A DNA stretch of 64,000 nucleotides, taken from assembly GCA_965279115.1 (NCBI GenBank), contig OZ257137.1, positions 4,960,001-5,024,000 of the forward strand. The letters run 5' to 3'. Positions 54,915 to 63,237 of the stretch are shown piece by piece; the stretch's first letter is position 1, and every line of letters starts with the position of its first letter. Below the pieces are notes generated by a model. That model ran no database searches and was not told the DNA's origin. It saw nothing but the letters and a program-made list of their open reading frames with translations. The DNA is from JAEUOS01 sp965279115. GTDB lineage: Bacteria > Pseudomonadota > Gammaproteobacteria > Burkholderiales > JAEUOS01. The translations under genes and the position numbers were made by a program.

Positions 54915-55721
54915 ATGACAAGGCCTGTGCTTGCGGCGGAGTCGGTCACCGAGCTGGGTGCCGAGGTTCAGGGGGCGGTGCTGGTGGCCGGATCCCATGG
55001 CGGCTTGATCGCCTGCTCCCTTGGCGCCAGCGCCGGTGCACATGCGCTGGTACTCAATGACGCTGGCGTGGGCCTTGATGGTGCCGGCATTGCCGGGCTG
55101 GCGCAGCTCGACGCCATCGGCATGGCGGCGGCAACGGTTTCGTACCTGAGTGCGCGTATTGGCGATGGCAAGGACAGCCTGGCCCGTGGCGTGATCTCCC
55201 ATTGCAACCGCGCGGCGGCGGACGCGGGCCTCGCCATCGGAATGCCGGTCCGCACGGCTGCCCTGTTGTTGCGCGATGCGCCGCCCCCGCACTCGATGCC
55301 CTTGCCCTATCCGGAAGGCCGCTGGCAGCTCGGGGCGCGGGGAGCCGCGGAAATCTGGGCCCTGGATTCGGTGGGCAAGCTGGTGCCCGAGGATGACGGA
55401 AGGATTCTCCTGATCGGCTCGCATGGTGGGCTGCATGGCGGGCGAACCGGTTCGGCACTCAACATTCATGACCGCCCGGTGGCGGCGCGTGCGGCCGCAT
55501 TCAATGACGCGGGTGGTGGTATCGATGACGCGGGTTTCACCCGCCTGCCGGAACTGGATGCCCGCGGCGTCGCTGCTGTCACGGTGAGCGCGCAATCCGC
55601 GCGCATTGGCGACGGTCGATCGATGGTCGAGTCCGGGCTTGTTTCGCGCTGCAATCGCGAGGCGCTGCAAAGCGGGGCCAAAGTCGGCATGCGCTTGCGC
55701 GACTGGGTGGACGCGCTGTGA
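54915..55721 (+). CDS. Unrecognised protein made of two tandem repeats
   Basis: 268-residue protein whose family I do not recognise. It consists of two homologous halves, about residues 21-119 and 163-265. Both contain GSHGG (27-31 and 168-172), NDAG (48-51 and 197-200) followed by G-x-D-x-AG, LDA/LDARG then AATVS/AVTVS, SARIGDG (79-85 and 228-234), CNR (97-99 and 246-248) and a GM-x-R ending. Conserved Gly, His, Asp, Cys and Arg in both halves look like a catalytic or ligand site repeated twice. There is no signal peptide or membrane segment. GGAGG precedes the ATG at 54915. It follows the TRAP/E1 operon after a terminator and may act on the same substrate (inference). Confidence 0.75.
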   Translation: MTRPVLAAESVTELGAEVQGAVLVAGSHGGLIACSLGASAGAHALVLNDAGVGLDGAGIAGLAQLDAIGMAAATVSYLSARIGDGKDSLARGVISHCNRAAADAGLAIGMPVRTAALLLRDAPPPHSMPLPYPEGRWQLGARGAAEIWALDSVGKLVPEDDGRILLIGSHGGLHGGRTGSALNIHDRPVAARAAAFNDAGGGIDDAGFTRLPELDARGVAAVTVSAQSARIGDGRSMVESGLVSRCNREALQSGAKVGMRLRDWVDAL

Positions 55722-55774
55722 GGGACGCCGCGCGAAGCGGCCTGGGAAGCGGGGCGGCACGCTGGTACACTTGT

Positions 55775-56005
55775 CCCGTTTCGGTGCCTCGCAGCAGTTT
55801 CTTGTTGCGGGGTTAAACGGGAATCAGGATTCAGGTCCGGGCTGCGCGTCCGGATCTGGAAACCTGAGCTGCCCCCGCAACGGTAAGCGCTGCGGGCCTT
55901 CGGGCCCGTGAGGTAGGGATTGACACCACTGTTGGCGATGCGGTTTTTCGTCGGCGGGAAGGTTCCTGTGCCAAATGCGCCAGCCCGGAGACCGGCCGGA
56001 CAAAC
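55775..56005 (+). ncRNA. Cobalamin riboswitch
   Basis: Hallmarks in order: GGTGCC at 55783-55788, TTAAACGGGAA at 55813-55823, a GC-rich core with CCCCCGCAACGGTAA around 55872-55886, CCACTG at 55926-55931, and the B12 box AGCCCGGAGACCGGCC at 55982-55997. It lies in the leader of the BtuB-like receptor, about 130 bases before its likely ribosome site, and should turn the gene off when adenosylcobalamin is plentiful. Confidence 0.92.
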
Positions 56006-56137
56006 GTGAGTGGCTGCGGGGATGCGGTCGAGCTGACGCCGGCCCTTGCATTTCCGGTTTCTCCCGGCCCGAACCCGACGCTGCTTTTCGCAAACTATCA
56101 GGCTTGCGGGGACGCGGGCCTGTGCGAGGAGAATGTC

Positions 56138-58207
56138 TTGTCACAGTTGTTTTCTCTGCGGCTGGCGCCGGTCGCGCTGGCCCTTGGTGCGTCGCTGGCA
56201 TCATCCCAAACAGCCAATGCCGCGGACGTGGCGGTCGTAGTCGCCGCCGCTGGCGAGGCCCCCCAGGTCGTGGTCACCGCGTCGCGTTTCAATGAGGCAT
56301 TCAACCCGGAACGGGCGGTAGGCACCTCGGTGATCAGCGCCGAGGACATCGCGCGCAGTGGCGCCACCAATGTGTACGATGCGTTGCGCAGCCTGGGCGG
56401 CATCCATACCAGATCCAATGGATTCGGCACCCCGGACGACACCATCGACATGCGCGGGTTCGGCGTTACCGGCGATCAGAACACCCTGGTTCTGGTCGAT
56501 GGCATGCGCGTTTCGGAGCATGAACTGCAAAGCGCACGACTGTCCGCGCTGCCGCTCTCCAGTATCGAACGCATCGAAATCGTGCGTGGCGGAGGCGCCG
56601 TGCTGTATGGTTCCGGCGCAACCGGCGGAGTAATCAATGTCATTACCAAGGCCGCGCGCGCGGGTACCAGGTCAGTCAACGTTGGCGTGCTGACAGGCAG
56701 TTTCGGCACGACCGATATGCGCGCCGATGTCGGGCTTGCCGGGGCGGCGGTCGCATTCGACTTCGCCGCCAATCGCCTAACGACCGACAACTATCGGCTC
56801 AACAACGCGTCTGGCAAGGAGAACCAGTCGGGACGCCTGCGCTTTTTTGGCGATAACGGTGAAGTGGGGCTGCGCTTCGGCAGCGAGCGCCAGCACGCAC
56901 AATTGCCGGGCGTTCGCAGCGCGGCACAGTTCATCACCGATCCGCGCGGCGCCAACACGCCCAATGACTGGGCCGATACCGACGCCAACCGGTATGTCGC
57001 CTACGGTGTCTACCGCTTCAGCACCGTCGAGATCGCGGCCGACGTGTTTCGGCGTGACAAGGTCGATCGCTTCTACAACGATTTCGGGGGCGGCGTTACC
57101 CAGTTCACGCGCAGCGGCACGAGTGTGGAAGGCGTGAGTCCGCGGGCGCGCATCGATACACCGCTCTTCGGCCTGGCGAACCAGCTGGTCGTCGGCTTCG
57201 ACGGTTCGCGCTGGAAATACCGCAACCAGCAGGCCCTGCTCTTCGCCGGCATCGCAAGTGAAGCCGACCTCGGCACGGCCTCGCTCTCCTCCGATGAAAC
57301 TGGCACGCAGGGCAATCGCGCATGGTATTTCAAGAACGATATCCAGGCCGGCGATGTGCGGGTGAGCTTTGGGGGGCGACGCGAAACGGTCGACTTGGAT
57401 GCGCAGAACCCGCTTGGATTTCCGGCCCTGGCACGCACGCAACTGCATCGCAAGCTGCACGCGGAGGAGCTTGGCGCAGTATGGAGTTTCGCGCCGCGCT
57501 GGTTGCTGTCGGGACGCGTCGGCAACAGCTATCGCATCGGCAATATCGACGAGAACCGCAACCGCTTTCCCACCCCCGGCTTCCTGCTGCCGCAAACCTC
57601 GCGGGATACGGAGGTCGGCATTGCCTACGCGTCGCGCCCGGTGGACGCCGGAATCCGCCTGTTCCGTCATCGACTCGATAACGAAATCATGTTCGTCGCG
57701 GCACCGGCGCCGGTATTCGGCAACAACATCAACCTTTCGCCAACCCGCCGCGAGGGTATAGAAATCAATGCCAAGTGGCGGCCGAATCCGGACATCGATG
57801 TAAGCGCCTTTTACACCCGAGTGCGCGCGCGCTTTGTCAGCGGCACGTTTTTCGGCATTGATGTGACCGGCAGGGAGGTGCCGGTGGTGCCGACCCAACG
57901 CGCCACGCTTTCCGGCAACTGGCGCATCACGCCCAACGATGCGGTCAATCTCGGCTGGCAATACGTCGGCAGTCAAATCTACGACAACGACCAGCCCAAC
58001 GCCCTCGGCGCGAGAATCCCGGCCTATTCGACCATCGACGCCAAATACACGCGCCGGATCGGCAATGTCGACATCAGCCTGATCGGCACCAACCTCGGCA
58101 ATCTTGCCTATTACAGCTATGGCGTGATTCGCGCCGGCACCGCCGTGACCAGCGTATACCCGGAACGGCGGCGCGGCGTGTTCCTGATGGTGTCGGCGCG
58201 CTTTTGA
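56138..58207 (+). CDS. btuB: TonB-dependent vitamin B12 receptor (BtuB-like)
   Basis: About 689-residue outer-membrane receptor. A signal peptide (MSQLFSLRLAPVALALGASLASSQTANA) is followed by a TonB box region (APQVVVTASRF), the plug domain (GTSVISAEDIARSG, NTLVLVDGMRVSEHELQSA, IERIEIVRGGGAVLYGSGATGGVINVIT) and a 22-strand barrel ending YPERRRGVFLMVSARF, with terminal Phe. I chose the TTG at 56138 because GAGGAGA lies at 56126-56132 and the signal peptide starts there. The in-frame ATG at 56006 sits at the riboswitch edge and would prepend a non-signal stretch. The nearer ATG at 56133 is out of frame. The cobalamin riboswitch upstream supports B12 as ligand. Confidence 0.88.
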   Translation: MSQLFSLRLAPVALALGASLASSQTANAADVAVVVAAAGEAPQVVVTASRFNEAFNPERAVGTSVISAEDIARSGATNVYDALRSLGGIHTRSNGFGTPDDTIDMRGFGVTGDQNTLVLVDGMRVSEHELQSARLSALPLSSIERIEIVRGGGAVLYGSGATGGVINVITKAARAGTRSVNVGVLTGSFGTTDMRADVGLAGAAVAFDFAANRLTTDNYRLNNASGKENQSGRLRFFGDNGEVGLRFGSERQHAQLPGVRSAAQFITDPRGANTPNDWADTDANRYVAYGVYRFSTVEIAADVFRRDKVDRFYNDFGGGVTQFTRSGTSVEGVSPRARIDTPLFGLANQLVVGFDGSRWKYRNQQALLFAGIASEADLGTASLSSDETGTQGNRAWYFKNDIQAGDVRVSFGGRRETVDLDAQNPLGFPALARTQLHRKLHAEELGAVWSFAPRWLLSGRVGNSYRIGNIDENRNRFPTPGFLLPQTSRDTEVGIAYASRPVDAGIRLFRHRLDNEIMFVAAPAPVFGNNINLSPTRREGIEINAKWRPNPDIDVSAFYTRVRARFVSGTFFGIDVTGREVPVVPTQRATLSGNWRITPNDAVNLGWQYVGSQIYDNDQPNALGARIPAYSTIDAKYTRRIGNVDISLIGTNLGNLAYYSYGVIRAGTAVTSVYPERRRGVFLMVSARF

Positions 58208-58259
58208 CGGATCGGATAGCGTGCTTCTGCCGCGTTGACAGGCCTGCGGACGGGCGATG

Positions 58260-58742
58260 CTATGACGCGGCGCCTTCGCCCATCTGCGACTGCAGGTAAT
58301 TCTGCAGACCGACCTTGTCGATCAGGCCCAAATTGGTTTCCAGCCAGTCGATGTGCTCTTCCTCGGATTCAAGGATGTCCTCCAGCAGTTCGCGCGTGAT
58401 GTAGTCGCCGACATGCTCACAGTGGGCGATCGCCTCCTTGAGCAGCGGGTGCGCCTCGTGCTCCAGCTTCAGGTCGCACTTGAATGCTTCCGGCACGTTC
58501 TCGCCGATGTAGAGCTTGCCCAGGTCCTGCAGGTTGGGAATGCCGTCGAGGAAGAGGATGCGTTCCATCAGCCTGTCCGCGTGCTTCATCTCGTCGACCG
58601 ACTCGTGCATCTCGTGATCGGCAAGCTTCTTGAAGCCCCAGTTCTTGAACATCTTGGCGTGCAGGAAGTACTGGTTGATCGCGGTCAGCTCGTTGTAGAG
58701 CGCCTTGTTGAGGAACTGCAAAACCTTCTTGTCGCCCTTCAT
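58260..58742 (-). CDS. bfr: Bacterioferritin
   Basis: 160-residue iron-storage subunit that builds a 24-mer. The ferroxidase ligands are at standard places (Glu18, Glu51, His54, and later Glu and His in LESEEEHIDWLE), and Met52 is the heme ligand. The start MKGDKKVLQFLNKAL at 58742 is that of the family; an in-frame ATG at 58763 adds seven residues. A Fur-box-like site lies about 90 bases upstream at 58831-58849, and the bfd gene is next upstream on the same strand. Confidence 0.95.
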   Translation of the reverse strand: MKGDKKVLQFLNKALYNELTAINQYFLHAKMFKNWGFKKLADHEMHESVDEMKHADRLMERILFLDGIPNLQDLGKLYIGENVPEAFKCDLKLEHEAHPLLKEAIAHCEHVGDYITRELLEDILESEEEHIDWLETNLGLIDKVGLQNYLQSQMGEGAAS

Positions 58743-58830
58743 GTCCGATTTCCAATCCAGCAAAGATGACTTTCGAGTCTAGTGCTGCGGCGCAGCGGGG
58801 TCAAAGGGAAATTGGACGTGATGCTATATA

Positions 58831-58849
58831 ACAAGAAGTATTCGCATTA
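58831..58849 (-). promoter_or_regulatory. Fur-box-like site upstream of bfr
   Basis: The minus strand reads TAATGCGAATACTTCTTGT, agreeing at about 14 of 18 compared positions with AATGAGAAT-N-ATTCTCATT by eye. It overlaps the bfd stop codon, and a TATATA-like -10 (58824-58829 region) follows in the direction of bfr. Confidence 0.42.
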
Positions 58850-59050
58850 GCCTTCGCGGATACCCGCAAATTGCGAATCTGCCGTGACCGTACGAGCGGC
58901 GTCGAATACTTGCTTGGCGTAGCAGGCGCAGCGCCCACATTGCTGCGCGACGCCCAATTTCGCGGCCATTTCCCGAAATGAGCCGCAGCCATCGGTCGCA
59001 CAAACCTGAATCTGGCTATCGGTGACGGGGTTGCAAAGACAGACGATCAT
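58847..59050 (-). CDS. bfd: Bacterioferritin-associated ferredoxin
   Basis: 67-residue [2Fe-2S] ferredoxin that reduces bacterioferritin to mobilise stored iron. It begins MIVCLCNPVTDSQIQ (C-x-C) and ends its cluster motif with CGRCACYAKQVFD (C-x2-C). The ATG at 59050 gives the family length; the open frame further upstream crosses the tonB promoter. It lies on the same strand as, and 104 bases before, bfr, and is divergent from tonB across a region with a Fur-box-like site. Confidence 0.9.
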   Translation of the reverse strand: MIVCLCNPVTDSQIQVCATDGCGSFREMAAKLGVAQQCGRCACYAKQVFDAARTVTADSQFAGIREG

Positions 59051-59110
59051 GATCCGGCTCAAGAAGGGCTTTGATGGAAGGGATGGTATCGAAAAAATCC
59101 CATTAACGCA

Positions 59111-59129
59111 ATTGATACCCGTTCTCATT
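59111..59129. promoter_or_regulatory. Fur-box-like site between bfd and tonB
   Basis: ATTGATACCCGTTCTCATT agrees with AATGAGAAT-N-ATTCTCATT at about 13 of 19 positions by eye, with a nearly perfect right half. It lies 20 bases before the tonB start and could repress tonB and bfd when iron is sufficient. Confidence 0.5.
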
Positions 59130-59148
59130 CGTGTTAAAGTTGTAACAA

Positions 59149-59826
59149 ATGGCATCGCAAGTCTTGTATCTCCGAACCGATCCGGCCCGCTGGGCCGGAT
59201 TTGGCATCACCATCGCAGTCCATGCGCTGATGCTGGCGTTCTTGCTCACCTATGCGCCGGCCCGGGATGCGCTCAAATCCATCGCTCCATTGATGGTGCA
59301 GTTGATCAAACCGGAATTGCAGGCGCCACCTGCGCCCAAGCCGGAACCGAAGGTCGACAAGCTCCCAAAGCCACTGTCGGCCAAGAATATCCAGCCGCGG
59401 CCCGAGCCTGAGACCCCGATCCTGGCGGCACAGGCGCCGGCGGCCACGGAGCCGGCCGTATCCGTTCCGCAGGATCCCAAGCCGCTTCCCCCGGTTGAAA
59501 CGCGTGCTGCACCGCCCGCGCCGCCGGCGCTCCCGGCGGCTATCCTGCCACCCAATTTCAACGCCAACTATCTCGACAATCCCGCCCCGGTGTACCCACC
59601 GCTCGCCCGCCGCTTGGGTGAGGAGGGCAGGGTGTTGCTGCGGGTCTACGTCGAGGCCAGCGGGCTGCCGTCGAAAGTCGAGATCCGCACCTCCAGTGGT
59701 TCCGAGCGTTTGGACCAGGCAGCGCTGGAAGCAGTCAAGCGCTGGAAATTCGTGCCGGCCAAGCAGGGCGACACGGCGGTACCGGCCTTTGTAGTGGTTC
59801 CAATTTCATTCAGTCTGAGAGGATAG
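59149..59826 (+). CDS. tonB: Energy transducer TonB
   Basis: 225-residue protein with a short cytoplasmic start, one inner-membrane helix (about 16-35, GFGITIAVHALMLAFLLTYA, including the helix His that TonB needs), a Pro-rich periplasmic spacer with EPKP-type repeats (about 55-125), and a C-terminal TonB domain beginning NPAPVYPPLARRLGEEGRVLLRVYV and containing RTSSGSERLDQAALEAVKRWKFVPA. It carries proton-motive energy to outer-membrane receptors such as the two in this window. First gene of tonB-exbB-exbD. Confidence 0.95.
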   Translation: MASQVLYLRTDPARWAGFGITIAVHALMLAFLLTYAPARDALKSIAPLMVQLIKPELQAPPAPKPEPKVDKLPKPLSAKNIQPRPEPETPILAAQAPAATEPAVSVPQDPKPLPPVETRAAPPAPPALPAAILPPNFNANYLDNPAPVYPPLARRLGEEGRVLLRVYVEASGLPSKVEIRTSSGSERLDQAALEAVKRWKFVPAKQGDTAVPAFVVVPISFSLRG

Positions 59827-59828
59827 TC

Positions 59829-60566
59829 ATGCAGGCAAGTCTGGGCTTCGGCCATTTTCTGGGGCAGGCCGACGCGGTCGCCAAGAGCATCTTGTTGCTC
59901 ATGTTGGTGATGTCGGTCTCCACCTGGTACCTGATCATCACCAAGAGTATCCAGAATTTCCTGTCGCGGCGACGCAGCGGCGATTTCCTGAAGTTCTTCT
60001 GGGAAGCACCCGATCTCGGAGCGGTAGCCGCGCACCTGCGCGCACATCCGCCGGCCGAACCATTCGCCCATCTGGCGCATCACGGCCTGCGCGCCGCCGA
60101 ACAGCACCGTACCCGCGGCGCCCAGCGGCTGGTGGAAGCCGGCAGTGCAGAGGATTTCCTCACCCGCTCATTGCGCCGTGCCATCGAGCAGACCACCGCC
60201 GGTGTCGAGTCCGGCCTCACCGTGCTGGCCTCGGTGGGCTCCGCCGCGCCGTTCGTCGGCCTGTTTGGCACCGTGTGGGGAATCTATCACGCGCTGCTCG
60301 CCATCGGCATGAGCGGGCAGGGCACGCTCGACCGTGTGGCCGGCCCGGTCGGCGAGGCGCTGATCATGACGGCCATCGGGCTGGCGGTGGCGATTCCGGC
60401 GGTGCTGGCCTACAACGCCTTCACGCGCCACAACCGCATCGTGCTTGCCGAACTCGACGGCTTCGCCCATGACGTGTTCGCCTTCATGTCCACCGGCCAC
60501 CGGGCTGACGCCATCACACAGGTCGTGGTCCAGCGCGCTCCGACCGTCGTGCAGAAGGCGGCCTGA
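59829..60566 (+). CDS. exbB: Biopolymer transport protein ExbB
   Basis: 245-residue MotA/TolQ/ExbB-type channel protein with three helices: about 20-40, and a pair in the C-terminal half around VLASVGSAAPFVGLFGTVWGIYHAL and EALIMTAIGLAVAIPAVLAYN. The family motif SAAPFVGLFGTVWGI is intact. It follows tonB after two bases and precedes exbD by two bases, so the three are one operon. With ExbD it forms the proton-driven motor for TonB. Confidence 0.95.
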   Translation: MQASLGFGHFLGQADAVAKSILLLMLVMSVSTWYLIITKSIQNFLSRRRSGDFLKFFWEAPDLGAVAAHLRAHPPAEPFAHLAHHGLRAAEQHRTRGAQRLVEAGSAEDFLTRSLRRAIEQTTAGVESGLTVLASVGSAAPFVGLFGTVWGIYHALLAIGMSGQGTLDRVAGPVGEALIMTAIGLAVAIPAVLAYNAFTRHNRIVLAELDGFAHDVFAFMSTGHRADAITQVVVQRAPTVVQKAA

Positions 60567-60568
60567 TC

Positions 60569-60988
60569 ATGGCGTTCGGCGGCTTCAACAAGCAAGGAAA
60601 CAGCGCGCCGATGGCGGAGATCAACATGATCCCGCTGATCGACGTGATGCTGGTATTGCTGGTGATCTTCATCGTCACCGCGCCCCTGCTTACCCATGCG
60701 GTGAAGATCGACCTTCCCAAGGCGTCGTCCAGCCCCAACATCACCAAGCCGGACAACGTGCAGCTGGGCATCAAGGCCGACGGCCAGCTCTACTGGAATG
60801 GCGACGCCATTGACGAAGCGGGCCTGGAGGCACGCTTCGCCGCGTCCGCGAAGCTCGACCCGCAGCCGGAGATGCACATCCGCGCCGAGGGCGCCACCCA
60901 GTACGAGCGGGTCGCCAAGGTGATGTCGGCGGCGGCCAGGACCGGCCTGACCAAGATCGGGTTCGTCACGGATCCCGCGCAGAAATAG
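60569..60988 (+). CDS. exbD: Biopolymer transport protein ExbD
   Basis: 139-residue protein with one membrane helix (about 18-40). The essential Asp is in MIPLIDVMLVLLVIFIVTAPL, and a small periplasmic domain follows (ADGQLYWNGDAIDEAGLEARFA). Last gene of tonB-exbB-exbD. The gap to the receptor at 61104 is 115 bases; I see no clear terminator or Fur box in it. Confidence 0.95.
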   Translation: MAFGGFNKQGNSAPMAEINMIPLIDVMLVLLVIFIVTAPLLTHAVKIDLPKASSSPNITKPDNVQLGIKADGQLYWNGDAIDEAGLEARFAASAKLDPQPEMHIRAEGATQYERVAKVMSAAARTGLTKIGFVTDPAQK

Positions 60989-61103
60989 CCAGGGATCGCG
61001 CTTCATATTCAATTCAACTCGCATCACCCACGCAAGCCAGCCAGGTCATCCATGCCAAGCCAGCCAGCACCCAACAGTCAATCGCATTCAAGGGGAACAT
61101 GGC

Positions 61104-63221
61104 ATGGCATGCAATTCGGGAAACAGGTTTGTATTGAACGTATTGGGCGCGGCAATCGCGGCCGCCTTGCCGATGAAGGCCGCGGCGCAACAGGGCGAAA
61201 CCGTCCTGCCGCAAGTCAAGGTCGAAGGCGCGCGCGACGAGCGGCGCGGCGACGGCTACCAGCCGGGTGTTACCAGCATCGGCAAGACGCCGCAATTGCT
61301 GCGCGACATCCCGCAATCGGTCACGATCGTGCCCGAGCAGTTGATCTTCGACCGCAACGCCGACACCTTCCGTGAAGCCCTGCGCAACGTGCCCGGGCTC
61401 ACCTTCAACGCCGGCGAAGGCGGGCGCATCGGCGACAACATCACCCTGCGTGGCTACTCGGCGGTGGGCGACCTGTACCTGGACGGCATCCGCGATATCG
61501 CGCAATACAACCGCGAGACCTTCAACCTGACGCAGATCGAGGTCCTGCGTGGCTCCGCCTCGATGCTGTTCGGGCGCGGTTCCACCGGTGGAGTCATCAA
61601 CCAGGTGAGCAAGACGCCTTTCCTGACCGATCGCGGCAGCCTGGCCATGACGCTCGGCAACAACGACTACAAGCGGGTGGTTCTGGACGCCAACAAGGTC
61701 ACCGGCGAGAACCAGGCCATGCGCCTGAACGTCATGGGCACCGACACCGACAGCCTGCGCGATGCGCTCTCGGTCGGACAGCGCCGTTGGGGATTCGCGC
61801 CTTCATACAGCTGGGGCATTGGTACGCAGAACGAGTTCACCATTTCGTACTACCGCCTGAAGGACGACAACGTCCCCGACTTCGGCGTGCCGTTCTTCCA
61901 GGGTCGGCCGCTGAACGTGCCGGTCGAATCGTTCTACGGCCTGGCCACCAACTACGAACGCAACGACACCGAGTTCCTGACCGCGACCTACACCCACCGT
62001 TTCAGCAACGACACTTCTATCCGGAACGTGACGCGCCGCGCCAATTACACCCGCGACATGCGTGGCGTGGCGCCGCGCCTGGTCGGCAACCCGGCAAGCA
62101 TCACCGCCGCCACTGGGATGAACCGGCAACTGCAGGCACGCGGTGGCGACGAGCAAACATGGACCAACCAGACCGACTTCAACACCAAGTTCAGCACCGG
62201 TGGCGTCAAGCACCAGTTCCTCGCCGGGATGGAGATGATGTACGAGCGGGCGGAACGCTGGAACTACACGCAAGCCCCGGGCAATCCCGCGACCACCGTC
62301 GGCAACCCGAACCCGTTCGTGGCCTTCACGCCCAACATGACGCGCAACGGCCAAGCGAGCTACAAGGGCAATTCCCTCGCCCTCTACGCCCAGGACGTGA
62401 TGGAGATCGCGCAGGGCTGGAAGGTACTGGTCGGCGCGCGCTGGGACAGTTTCGGTGCCGACTACGACCGCCCGGCGCCGCTGGGCGACCTGTCGCAACG
62501 CCAGCGCACCTGGAGCTATCGCACCGGCCTGATCTACCAGCCCTCCACCACCAGTTCCTATTACGCGTCCTACGGCACCTCGTTCAATCCGTCGGCCGAG
62601 CTTTACCAGCTTGACGACCGTACCGCCAATACCGATCCCGAGAGCAGCCGCAATATCGAGTTTGGCGCCAAGTACGAACTCTTCGACGGTGGCCTGTCGC
62701 TGCGCGGCGCCTTGTTCCGCACCGAAAAGCTCAACGAGCGCAACACCGATCTGGCCAACCAGACGGTCGCGCTGCTATCCGGGCGGCGCCATACCGACGG
62801 GGTCGAGTTCGAATGGGCCGGCCGCATCAATCCGCAATGGGACGTGTTCGGCGCCGTCGCCTTCATGCGCGCCAGCATCGACGTCGCCTCCGGCCAGCAA
62901 TTGGGCACGCTCGGCAAGCGCCCGATCAACACCCCCAGCCAGACCTGGAGTTTCTGGTCCACCTACAAGCTGGGCGATGGCTGGCGCGCCGGCGGCGGCG
63001 TCGAGGGTGTCGGCGACCGCTTCGGGGACCAGAACAACGCCAACATGGTACCGGGCTACTCGCGGGTCGACGGCCTGATCGAATATTCACAGCAGCGCTA
63101 CACCGTCAAGCTCAACGTGCTGAACCTGCTGAACAAGAGCTACTACGAAGGCGTCTACCAGGGACACGTGGTGCCCGGCAACAAGCGCGCGGTGCAGCTG
63201 ATGGTCGAACTCAAGTATTGA
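61104..63221 (+). CDS. TonB-dependent siderophore receptor (catecholate, Fiu-like)
   Basis: 705-residue outer-membrane receptor with a signal peptide (to about residue 28, AAAQQ). The plug starts LPQVKVEGARDERRGDGYQPGVTSIGKTPQLLRDIPQSVTIVPEQL, typical of Fiu/FhuE-type siderophore receptors, and has NVPGLTFNAGEGG and LRGSASMLFGRGSTGGVINQVSK. The barrel ends LMVELKY. A PiuC/YbiX-type dioxygenase follows after 16 bases, the pairing seen with fiu in enterobacteria and piuA in Pseudomonas, which supports a catecholate siderophore. tonB-exbB-exbD lies directly upstream, so it may be energised by its own neighbours. Confidence 0.9.
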   Translation: MACNSGNRFVLNVLGAAIAAALPMKAAAQQGETVLPQVKVEGARDERRGDGYQPGVTSIGKTPQLLRDIPQSVTIVPEQLIFDRNADTFREALRNVPGLTFNAGEGGRIGDNITLRGYSAVGDLYLDGIRDIAQYNRETFNLTQIEVLRGSASMLFGRGSTGGVINQVSKTPFLTDRGSLAMTLGNNDYKRVVLDANKVTGENQAMRLNVMGTDTDSLRDALSVGQRRWGFAPSYSWGIGTQNEFTISYYRLKDDNVPDFGVPFFQGRPLNVPVESFYGLATNYERNDTEFLTATYTHRFSNDTSIRNVTRRANYTRDMRGVAPRLVGNPASITAATGMNRQLQARGGDEQTWTNQTDFNTKFSTGGVKHQFLAGMEMMYERAERWNYTQAPGNPATTVGNPNPFVAFTPNMTRNGQASYKGNSLALYAQDVMEIAQGWKVLVGARWDSFGADYDRPAPLGDLSQRQRTWSYRTGLIYQPSTTSSYYASYGTSFNPSAELYQLDDRTANTDPESSRNIEFGAKYELFDGGLSLRGALFRTEKLNERNTDLANQTVALLSGRRHTDGVEFEWAGRINPQWDVFGAVAFMRASIDVASGQQLGTLGKRPINTPSQTWSFWSTYKLGDGWRAGGGVEGVGDRFGDQNNANMVPGYSRVDGLIEYSQQRYTVKLNVLNLLNKSYYEGVYQGHVVPGNKRAVQLMVELKY

Positions 63222-63237
63222 GAAAGGAAACCTCCCG

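Noticed and set aside
56133..56135. Frameshift in btuB because an ATG sits at good distance from the ribosome site
   Set aside because: The ATG is out of frame, but the in-frame TTG five bases on is a valid start and the rest of the gene is intact, so no frameshift need be invoked.
56006..56137. Upstream ATG start of the BtuB-like receptor
   Set aside because: It would add 44 residues without a signal peptide and begin at the riboswitch edge. The TTG at 56138 has GAGGAGA before it and starts a proper signal peptide.
60989..61103. Fur box before the siderophore receptor
   Set aside because: The T/A-rich stretch near 61003-61025 matches the consensus poorly. Control may come from the tonB promoter instead.
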